Source: Anaeromyces robustus
Lineage: Eukaryota > Neocallimastigomycota > Neocallimastigomycetes > Neocallimastigales > Neocallimastigaceae
DNA: 10,000 bases
Assembly (NCBI GenBank): GCA_002104895.1
Contig: MCFG01000079.1
Span: 165,001 to 175,000 of the forward strand
Direction of reading: 5' to 3'
In this document: piece by piece, positions 1 to 8,888 of the stretch
Numbering within the stretch: the first letter of the stretch is position 1
How the letters are laid out: every line of letters starts with the position of its first letter
Notes under the pieces: generated by a model
Databases searched by the model: none
What the model was told of the DNA's origin: nothing
What the model saw: the letters and a program-made list of their open reading frames with translations, nothing else
Translations under genes and position numbers: made by a program

Positions 1-157
1 AAAAAGTTTCTTTTTTATAATTATTCCCTACCAACCATTTTTAATTATTATGTTTTATAGTAAATATGTAATATTCTACATTTCATTTTTATATTTATTT
101 ACATTATTATTATTTATAGTTATTATTATTATTATTAACTATTATTAACTAATATTA

Positions 158-159
<2 letters not shown>

Positions 160-201
<42 letters not shown>
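160..201. repeat. (ATT)n microsatellite
   Basis: About 14 ATT units; a shorter interrupted run lies at 121-137. Confidence 0.9.
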
Positions 202-204
<3 letters not shown>

Positions 205-1132
205 AGAAATACTGTGTATTTTATAGTTTTATTTATTATTTATATATTTTTAGTTAATAATATAATAAAATAGGTTTTTTTGTTTTTGTTTTTGTTTTAT
301 AATATTTAAACTTATTCTGAGTAGAATATTTTTTTTTAAAAAAAAAACTTATTATTTTTTATATAAATGAATAAATAAATAATACATAAATAAATTATTT
401 TAAAATATATATATATAAATAATATGTAAATAAATTAATGAAATCTTCATTTAATATTGTAATAAATCCTTGATATAGTTTTTTTATTATTCATAATTCT
501 GATTTAATTATTATTATAAAAATAATATAATATTATATATGTATAAATTGATTTATTATATATTACACAATCTATTATACCTAAAAAATATTAAAAAAGG
601 ATTTTATAAAAATGGTAACAAAAAAAAATTGTATAATTCAACAAAATTCTATAATATATTAAAAACATATTATTATATATAATTTTAATTTAATTATATG
701 GATTATATAATATATTAGTATTAAATTAAAAATAAATTGAAATTAGCATTTTTGTGTTCTATCAAATAATTAATAATAATAGAAACTATTTAATATTTAA
801 TTAAAGATTTTTTTTTGTAATTATTGAATACCTGAATAGAATGTAATATATTAAATATTCTGTAAATATATTATTTATTATATAATTATTATATTTTCTA
901 ATATATTATCAATCAATTAATGATTAAATTATTATTTTAATTGATTTATTATATTAATATATATAATTATAAAATAATAAAGAAATAAATGTATGGATAT
1001 ATAAAAATTAAATAAATATAGTATATAAAATAAATAAATAAAAATATAAATAAATAAATAAATAAATAAATTATTTTATTATTTATTTTATAACATCGAC
1101 ACCTCAATACCCATTTCTTTTAAAAAATTGAC

Positions 1133-1204
<72 letters not shown>
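1133..1204. repeat. (ATA)24 microsatellite
   Basis: 72 nt of perfect ATA repeat, directly next to the GC-richer island at 1088-1132. Confidence 0.95.
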
Positions 1205-1208
<4 letters not shown>

Positions 1209-1220
1209 GGTATAATAAAA

Positions 1221-1253
1221 ATAATAATAAATAATAATAAATAATAATAAATA
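1221..1253. repeat. 10-bp tandem repeat
   Basis: Three perfect copies of ATAATAATAA plus three bases. Confidence 0.85.
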
Positions 1254-2912
1254 CTGAAACTAAAAAAATTGATTTTTTTAAAGCTTTCTTTAAATATAAT
1301 AAGTATTATTATTTATTGATATAAACCTAAAATAATGAATATAATAATAAAAAATAATTATAATAATTATAAAACAAAGTTTCTGTTGTTGATTTTTTGG
1401 AATTATTTATTATAACCGAATTTTAAAAAATCAAAAAAAAATTTAATAACATAATATATTATTCAATTGATTCTAATATATTACTTATAATATTAATGAT
1501 ATTTAAATTTTATTATTTATTTAAAATAAAAAAAATATTTTAAAAATAACTTTAAAATGTTTTAAAAATTATTGCATAATTAATAAATGTATAAATAAAT
1601 AATATTTAAATAATTATATTAATTAATATAAATAAATATATAAATAAATAAAATGATGATTATTTTTTTATTTTATTTTGTCTGTTTTATTTCAAAACTA
1701 TAATTAAAAATTATAATGAATGTAAAAATAAATTAAAAATTCAAATTAGTATATATAAAAAAAAAAAAAATTGAAAAAAAAATTTTTCATATGTTTATCA
1801 TTCTGAAAGGAAAAATTTTTCTTTTTCTTTTTTTTTTTTTTTTCATATTCTTTTATCCAAAAAAAATGTCTTAATTTTTCTTTTTTTTTTTTTTTAAATG
1901 AATCATAATAATTAATATATTCGTATATTTTTGTATATAATAATAAGAGAAAAAAAGCAAGAGAAATAGAAAAAAAAAATAAAAAAAAAAGAAAGAAAAG
2001 AAAGAAAGAAAAAAGAATAGAAAATAGAATTAGTAATCTAATCAATAAATTAAATAATAATAAAAAATAATAGAAATAAATAACAATAAATATTAATTTA
2101 ATTGTTAATTTGAAAATATTATTTTATAAAATATATATTTTCATTTTTAAATAAAAAAAATATTCTTTATTATTTAAATTTTATTTTTTTTTTCAATTTG
2201 AAAATTATTTATTTGCATCATATATTTTATAGATAAATTATATATAAATATATGATAAATTCAATTTCTTTATTTTTATAGCAATAATAATATAAATAAA
2301 TATAATAAAATTGCGTAGAAAATATAGAAAAGAATTAATTTTTTTAAATACAAAAATAAAATTAATAATCAATATAAAAAAACAACATATAAAAAAAAAA
2401 CCTGTTAAATCAAGGTATAAATAACTATTCAATTAAATAGTATTTAAAAAAAAAACTATTAATTTTTAAGAAGAAATTCTTCAATATAAAAAGTATAAAT
2501 CTCTAAGCCTTAATAATTTGTCGAAATAAAAAGAAGACATTTTATAACAAAAACTTTTTAAATACGAAAAAAATATAATAAAATTAATATAAAAAAACTT
2601 TTATTAGTAAATATTAAAACCTTTCTTTTTATATTATATTATATTTTATTTATATAATAAAAAAAAAATATTATATTTATTTAATTTAATTCATAATATA
2701 CTAATAATAAATACTTTTTTTTTATAAAAAAAAAAAAAATGATTAATTTTTTTTATCTAATTATGTTTTTTATATACTTTTATATATTTATATTTTAATT
2801 ATATTTTTTGTATAATATCTGTTATATAATTATTATCATAGCAAACAAAAAAAAAATTTTTTTTCTTATTGTGATTATTCTATTATTACCAACTTTATTT
2901 TATTTAAAAAAT

Positions 2913-2974
2913 AAATAACTAAATAATTAAATAATTAAATAATTAAATAATTAAATAATTAAATAATTAAATAA
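2913..2974. repeat. 8-bp tandem repeat upstream of the TLC gene
   Basis: Six perfect AAATAATT copies (2921-2968) with a partial copy after them and one imperfect copy (AAATAACT) before. It ends 85 nt upstream of the ATG at 3060, so it lies in the probable promoter or 5' leader. Confidence 0.92.
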
Positions 2975-3059
2975 ACAATAAGCAATAAACAATAGAAAAC
3001 ATAATAAAATAAATTAATTTTTTTAAATAAAAAAAAAAAAAAAAAATTAATCAGTCAAA

Positions 3060-3298
3060 ATGTTTGAATATTTTAATTTAGATAAAGATGAAATGATATA
3101 TTCATCTTCAATATTTTATGGTGTTGTACCAATTATTATTTTTATACGTATCTTTGTATTTTACTTATTTGAATTTGTTACAAAAATCTATTCAAGAAAA
3201 TTTTCTACTACTTATAATACTGTTCTTTCTGAAAAACAAAAGAATGATTGGACATCAAAAGCTACTTCTACTTTCCACGCTGTCTTAGTTACTGTGTA

Positions 3299-3345
<47 letters not shown>

Positions 3346-4413
3346 ATATTGGAAAGAATAATAATAATAATAATTACTAAATATAAATGTATATAATAAA
3401 ATAAAATAAACTAAAAAAAAAAAAAAAATACCGTTTTTTTTTTTTTTATCGTATTTATATTTATTTATATTAATGTTATATATATTTATATAAATATATT
3501 TATATAAAATATCTTTATATCAATATTTTATATATTTAAAAAATATATCTATTTATACCAATATTTTTTATATCTATATATATATATATATTCGATATAT
3601 CAATTAGTTTATGTATACCTCATACTATAACAGATATTATTTATAAAGAAAGTAATAGAGATTTAGCTTTCGGTATTACTAAAAGAAGAGTAGATGTTTT
3701 ATTATGGACATTAGCTTATTTAATTTATGATTTATATATGATGATTAAAATTAATCGTCAACAACTATCTAAAGCCATGATACTTCATCATGTAGTTTGT
3801 ATTGGTGCTTTTGTTTTGGGTATTTATCTTAATGTTGGTACAGTTTTCATGGCTTCTTTCATTATTAATGAATTATCAACTCCATTCCTTCATCTTCGTT
3901 GGTATTTTTCTAGAATGAAATTACGTGATAGTATGATTGGTCAAATTAATAATTTAGTTTTTGCTATTACTTATTTAATTGTTCGTGGTATTTGGAATAC
4001 CTATGTATTTTATATACTTTGTACAGGATTTTACGAATATAGAGAAGAACTTCATAATGCTACTGTTCCATTTGCTATTATTGCATTTTTACCATTATTT
4101 GCTTTAAGTCATTTGCTCTTAAATTATTATTGGCTTTCACTTATTATCTTACATATTATTAAACCAAAAAAATCATCAAATGAAGATAATACATCATCAC
4201 CATCTTCTTCAGTTGATGGTAGTTACTATAATAATTCAAATTCTAGTATCAGTAGTGAAAGAAAAAGTAGTTCTACTGTTTTAGAAGGTATTACAGTTAA
4301 AAGTAATGTTAGTAATATTGATGGAACAGATATTTCTAATCTCTCATCTAATAGTTTAAATATTAATAAACCAAAAGAAAATACACCTTTACTTAAAAAT
4401 AAGAATAAAAAGT

Positions 4414-4415
<2 letters not shown>
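3060..4415 (+). CDS. TLC-domain multipass membrane protein (TLCD4/TMEM56-like), two exons
   Basis: Join 3060..3295 and 3608..4415, 347 residues, TAA stop. The ATG has AAA before it and follows an A-rich leader. The GTAAGT donor and TTAG acceptor join in phase 2, giving an unbroken STFHAVLVTVLCIPHTITD segment across the junction. Seen: hydrophobic segments near residues 17-40, 68-90, 107-126, 136-153, 155-175, 192-217 and 233-264; an LHH motif at 138-140; and NELSTPFLHLRW at 166-177, matching the E-STPF-N/H-RW signature I know from TLCD4/TMEM56-type TLC proteins. The SKATSTFHAV stretch also fits the start of the domain. It probably sits in an endomembrane or the plasma membrane. TLC relatives act in lipid synthesis, sensing or membrane composition, but no reaction can be assigned here. 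The Lag1 motif of ceramide synthases is not apparent. A hydrophilic tail (265-347), Ser/Asn-rich and longer than in typical family members, ends with ENTPLL. No other gene is close. Confidence 0.9.
3296..3607 (+). other. Intron of the TLC-domain gene (312 nt)
   Basis: The donor GTAAGT starts at 3296 and the acceptor TAG ends at 3607. This is the only nearby acceptor that keeps the frame: the CAG ending at 3633 gives the wrong phase. The first T after GTAAG begins an unbroken T38 tract (3301-3338). The rest is A/T microsatellite with a 16-nt A run near 3413-3428 and TATATA stretches close to the acceptor. There are in-frame stops throughout, so retention would truncate the protein after residue 79. 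Confidence 0.88.
3301..3338 (+). repeat. T38 homopolymer at the 5' splice site
   Basis: Thirty-eight consecutive T residues, beginning with the sixth base of the donor GTAAGT. Length is likely polymorphic and hard to sequence. See the finding on donor-adjacent poly-T. Confidence 0.97.
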
Positions 4416-4453
<38 letters not shown>

Positions 4454-4556
4454 GAAAAAATATATTTATATATTTCCTTTTATTCAAATATTACACTATT
4501 GGAAAAAATTTAACAAATAATAATAATTAACAATAAGTTAAAATATATATATATAT

Positions 4557-4580
4557 ATTTATTTATTTATTTATTTATTT
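4557..4580. repeat. (ATTT)6 microsatellite
   Basis: 24 nt of perfect ATTT repeat downstream of the TLC gene. Confidence 0.88.
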
Positions 4581-4614
4581 CAAATCTTCATTATTTTTTT
4601 TCCTCTTTTAGGGA

Positions 4615-4644
4615 AAAAATAAAAATAAAAATAAAAATAAAAAT
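4615..4644. repeat. AAAAAT hexamer repeat
   Basis: About five units of period 6, containing several AATAAA-like strings about 200 nt downstream of the TLC stop codon. Confidence 0.85.
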
Positions 4645-4782
4645 GAATTATTAAATATATATATATATATATAATGATCTATTGAAAGAAAAGTAATAAA
4701 ATACAAAAGATTTAAAAAGAATTATAAAGAAAAAAAAATTAAATAAAATTAAATCAAATCATCATCTTAATAATACTAATAA

Positions 4783-4789
<7 letters not shown>

Positions 4790-4814
<25 letters not shown>

Positions 4815-4860
4815 ATAATAATAATAATAATAATAATTAATAATAATTAATAATAATTAA
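4790..4860. repeat. Compound (ACT)8-(AAT)n-10-mer repeat
   Basis: (ACT)8 at 4790-4813 runs into (AAT)n, then three copies of TAATAATTAA (4831-4860). Confidence 0.88.
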
Positions 4861-5009
4861 TAAAAGTAATATTAATTATAAAATAAGGGCAATTTAAAAG
4901 ATTTATATATATGCTTAAATAAAAAAATGGTAAAGAGACTAATTATTTTGGATTTTCATTTCTCATTTCGTTAAAGAAGTAAAATAAAGGATAAATAAAT
5001 TTTTTATTA

Positions 5010-5037
5010 TAAATAAATAAATAAATAAATAAATAAA
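5010..5037. repeat. (AAAT)n microsatellite
   Basis: About seven units of period 4 in the convergent intergenic region. Confidence 0.85.
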
Positions 5038-5077
5038 ATGAAAAGAAAAAAGAGAAATAACCTCTAAGAAAAAAATC

Positions 5078-5108
5078 TTGATAAAAAACTAATCATTCTT
5101 TTTATCAA
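5078..5108. other. Inverted repeat, possible hairpin
   Basis: TTGATAAAAA (5078-5087) and its exact complement TTTTTATCAA (5099-5108), separated by 11 nt. Confidence 0.6.
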
Positions 5109-5162
5109 AATTTTCAACCTATAAATAAAATAAATATAAAAAACAAAACCAAAACAATTAAT

Positions 5163-5186
5163 CAAACAAACAAACAAACAAACAAA
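5163..5186. repeat. (CAAA)6 microsatellite
   Basis: Five perfect CAAA-type units, then nearly matching units; it lies inside the C-rich, G-poor stretch. Confidence 0.82.
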
Positions 5187-5359
5187 TAAACGATAATAAC
5201 ATAAATATACATCAACAATAATTTCACAAGATTAAATAATTAATCCAATATCGACAACTAGAAAATATAAACATTATATTAAAAAAAAAAAAGAATAAAA
5301 AATAAAGAAAAAAAAAAAAAGTTCATATGTATTGTAGTAAATTTATTAATACAATTATC

Positions 5360-5399
5360 AAAATAAAATAAAATAAAATAAAATAAAATAAAATAAAAT
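5360..5399. repeat. (AAAAT)8 microsatellite
   Basis: 40 nt of perfect pentamer repeat. Confidence 0.93.
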
Positions 5400-6327
5400 G
5401 AAGCAAACAAAAAAACTTTTTTTTTCTATTATAAACCAAAAATGATTAATAATTCTATCTGTCATCAATAAATCATGTAGTAATAATAATAATAGTAATA
5501 ATTTAATTAAATATTACTATTATATTATATATACTAATCATCATTTTAACTTAAGTTTTTTTTTTTTTTTATTTATTATAAAATAAATTTATTTCATTAA
5601 TTTTATTATTGATTAGAGGATAAAAGAAAAAATAAAAAATTTTTTTTCTTTATTTTTTTTTTCTTTTTTTTTTTTTAATTATTTGTACAAATATTTGATA
5701 AAAAAAAAATTTTTTTTTTAAATAAACAAGTTAATAAGTAAATTATAATAATAATAATAATATTTAAATAATATAAAAACATTTTTGTATAATATTTTTA
5801 TATACATTATTTTTGTTTTTCTACTTAATTCTTTTATATATATATAGAGTGAAAAAAAGATAAAATATTAATAAATTCGTTTCATTATTCTTGTTTCTTT
5901 TCATATATATATTTATTATAGAAAAATTTTAAGATGAATAAAAAAAAAAGATGAAAAAAAAAATAATAATAATAATATGTTAAACTTCTAATCTAATCTA
6001 ATGTTTTAAAAGTAAAAGAGAAAAAAAAATCTATAAAAAAATCTATAAGTTCAATATAAGTTCTATCTAATAAAAATATAAAAAAAAAAAAGAAAAAAAA
6101 AAAAAGGAATAAAAAAAGAAGATATAATTAAAATATTAAAAAAAAAAAAAATAAAAAATTTCTTATAATAATAATAATAATAATAAAATTATTATTATAT
6201 ATATATATATATATTTAAAATTATAAAAAAAAATATATATATATATATAATATAGACATTGATAGATAGCTAGATAGAATAGAATCAAAGAATCAATTAT
6301 AAAAGGGATTGATTAAGGGAAAGTAAA

Positions 6328-6390
6328 TTATATTATATTATATTATATTATATTATATTATATTATATTATATTATATTATATTATATTA
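6328..6390. repeat. (TATTA)12 microsatellite
   Basis: Twelve perfect TATTA units (6331-6390) plus a partial leading unit; the longest pentamer array in the window. Confidence 0.94.
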
Positions 6391-6405
6391 TTAAGATTTA
6401 AATGG

Positions 6406-6437
<32 letters not shown>

Positions 6438-6527
6438 AACTTTTATTTTTATTAATATTTTATTGTTTTAATAATTTAATGGTTATTATGATTATTTTAT
6501 GATTATTTTATTTTATTTTATTGTTTG

Positions 6528-6580
6528 TTAAATTAAAATTTTAACTTTTAATCAATTTAATAGTTATAATTTTAATTTAA
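6528..6580. other. 13-bp perfect inverted repeat
   Basis: TTAAATTAAAATT (6528-6540) and AATTTTAATTTAA (6568-6580) with a 27-nt spacer. The arms are pure A/T, so chance occurrence is quite possible. Confidence 0.45.
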
Positions 6581-7302
6581 TCATATTTTTTTTTTTTTTT
6601 TTTTTTTTTAAAAACCAAAAAATATTGATATTAGTTGATTATTTATAATATTAAAATGATAAAAATAATATATATATATAAAAGTAAATAATATATAGTT
6701 ATAAAAAAAATGAAAATAATAAATATAAAGTAAAAAAAAAAAAAATTCTTAATAATATATAATTATATTATTATATAGTAATTTTTTTTTTTTTCAAGTA
6801 TTAAAAAAAAGTATTATTATTGTAAATTAATAAAAAAATAAAAATAAAAAATAAAAAATATCAATAGAAAATGAGAAAAAAAAAATTTTTTTTTAAAAAA
6901 AGTAAGCATCTATATAAATATAACTTTTTTTTTTTTTTTGATAAAATAAGAAATATATAAAATAAAAAAAAAAAAGATAAAATAAAATGATATTACAAAA
7001 TATAAGTAAAGAAAAAAAAAAATAGTAATAATAAAAATAATCACAATAAAATAAATTTAATAATATTATTTATTATTTATTACTATTTTACTATTAAAAA
7101 ACAAAAAAAAAAAAGGGGGTATTAAATATAATAAAGAAAAAAAGAAAATAAAATGTTTTTTTCTTTTTTTAATAATGTAAAATGAAGATAAAATATATAT
7201 TAAAAAAAATTATAATAATAATAATTATTAATATATATATTTATATATATGTATTAATTATTTATAATATAAAAAAATTTTTTTCTAAAAAAATATTTAA
7301 TA

Positions 7303-7386
7303 TTAATTTAACATTTGAAATATTGATAAATCATGTTCTAAATCTTGTGAATTTAGACCATTACAATTTACTGGTATATGTTTTTT
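7303..7386 (-). other. Exon 7 (terminal) of the Sds3-like gene
   Basis: 84 nt: 27 codons plus TAA, in phase 0 with exon 6. It encodes KKHIPVNCNGLN followed by SQDLEHDLSIFQMLN. The composition rises clearly above the surrounding A/T repeats, and the GL-x-S-x-D/E-L/I-x-x-DL pattern resembles the C-terminal motif of Sds3-type proteins. This supports its assignment despite the small size. Confidence 0.72.
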
Positions 7387-7394
7387 CTAGGATA

Positions 7395-7426
<32 letters not shown>

Positions 7427-7472
7427 TAAGAATAATTAATAATAATTAATAATTAATAATAATAATAATAAC

Positions 7473-7503
<31 letters not shown>

Positions 7504-7878
7504 TTAATAATAAGATATAATTAATATATATATAATTAATATATATATAATTAATATATATATAAATATTATTTTTATTTATATTTATATTTATATTTTT
7601 ATTTTTTATTTTTTATTTTACCTTTTTACTTTGTAAAATTTTTAATTTATTATGATTATTATTAATATGATGATTATGATGATGATGATGACGATTTTGA
7701 TTAGAATTATTATTATGATTGTCATATGTTGAAGACGATGAAATATTACTATTAATTTTTTTAGTATTATTAGTTGAATTTTGTGTAGTAGTATATAATT
7801 TCTTTATTGAAGATGATTTTTTATTAAAAACAACTGGTGTAGAAAATGTTGCTAATACTTCTGCTGCTTCTAATGCAC

Positions 7879-7921
<43 letters not shown>

Positions 7922-8847
7922 AAATAAAATATATATATATAATATATTTTGTTTGATTTTTTGGTTAGTTTGACTTGTTTTTTGTTTAATTGTTTTATGA
8001 ATATTAATAATAATATTATAATTTTATTATTTTTATATTATAATAATTTATTTTTACCTTTTTTTGGAATAGAACATAAATTAGGTTTCTTTTTTTCAAT
8101 TCCTTTAATATATATATATATATATATATAATAATTGAAAAAAAATTATATAAAATTATATATTATAAAATAAATTGTTAAAAAAGTTAATAATAATAAT
8201 ATTAATTTATTTTATATATTTTTCATATATATTCGTTTTTCTTTCTGTATTTTACCTCTCTTTTTTTTTAAGAGTTTCATTTCCTTATGAAGTTGGAAAT
8301 AATTTTGACAAATTTTACGATTAATTTCAAGTTTTAATTTATGTTTATTATCCTAAAAAATCATTTATATATATTAAGTTTAATATATGAATAACAAAAA
8401 AAAAAAAAAAAAAAAAAAAATGAAATATAAAAAAAAAATCTTTTAATAAAATTTTCAATAAAAAAAAAAAAAAAAAAAGTATGTATATATAAACATACAT
8501 TATAAGTATTATTAATTAAACGAAGACTAGTTTGATAAGATTTATTTATAGAATCTAATGAAGCTTCTCTTAATAACTTTGCACTTTTAATTCTATTATA
8601 AAATTCTTCTTTTAAAATATTTTGTTGAATTTCAAATCCAGGATGAATATCTATATAAATATATAATATATAATTCATAATAAAAAAAAATAAAATAAAA
8701 ATAAAAATAAAATAAAATAAAATAAAATAAAATTATTAATTTCGAATATTAATATTATATATATATGTATAATAATTTTTATTTTATAAAATATTTAATA
8801 TTTATTATTTAACATCATAAAAAATTTTTTTTAATATATATTACAAG

Positions 8848-8888
<41 letters not shown>

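Larger units (their letters stand above)
1..3059. other. Non-coding, AT-saturated left flank
   Basis: No supportable gene. Both strands carry frequent stops; the two longest open stretches on the minus strand (1746-2045 and 2238-2432) start with TTG and encode Phe/Ile/Lys/Tyr runs explained by poly-A/T. It holds microsatellites and two short islands of richer composition (1088-1132 and 2481-2540) discussed in the findings. The last 150 nt are A-rich and must include the TLC gene promoter and leader, but no clear core promoter element stands out from the TATA-like background. Confidence 0.75.
4416..7302. other. Convergent intergenic region, repeat-rich, no gene seen
   Basis: This lies between the 3' ends of the two convergent genes. 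It must contain both 3' UTRs and cleavage sites; AATAAA-like strings are too frequent to pick one. Open stretches are very short (for example ATG at 4927 with 15 codons and ATG at 5442 with 9 codons) or repeat-driven. Contents are homopolymers (T27 at 6411-6437, T24 at 6586-6609), TA runs and the tandem repeats listed separately. A C-rich, G-poor stretch lies at about 5110-5275. Confidence 0.72.

Noticed and set aside
1133-1204. CRISPR-like or satellite array
   Set aside because: A plain trinucleotide microsatellite without spacers; the same holds for the other arrays in the window.
1376-1427. Plus-strand frame NKVSVVDFLELFIITEF
   Set aside because: 17 codons between stops without ATG; no recognisable acceptor or partner exon. 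Frames like this are expected by chance in 10 kb.
1746-2045. 99-codon minus-strand frame rich in Phe, Lys and Leu
   Set aside because: It starts with TTG and consists of reading through poly-A/T tracts. No domain or composition change marks it as coding.
2238-2432. 64-codon minus-strand hydrophobic frame
   Set aside because: It starts with TTG, and its Phe/Ile/Tyr content follows from A/T DNA. No exon-like rise in GC, no credible splice partner.
3631-3633. CAG as the acceptor of the TLC gene intron
   Set aside because: It gives the wrong phase relative to exon 1 and would remove residues that fit the TLC domain; the TAG ending at 3607 keeps the frame.
3738-4415. Separate gene starting at the ATG at 3738
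   Set aside because: The frame extends upstream to the acceptor at 3607 with conserved TLC-domain residues, so this ATG is internal (Met123).
4927-4974. Short plus-strand frame MVKRLIILDFHFSFR
   Set aside because: Only 15 codons, with no splice signals or neighbours to support it.
7182-7439. 85-codon plus-strand frame with Ile, Tyr and Asn runs
   Set aside because: It is antisense to exon 7 and intron 6 of the Sds3-like gene and is built from TA, ATA and AAT repeats.
7719-8131. Two plus-strand frames of 84 and 60 codons ending in Ile-Tyr repeats
   Set aside because: Both are antisense shadows of exons 5 and 6 and run into TA dinucleotide tracts; the first begins with TTG.
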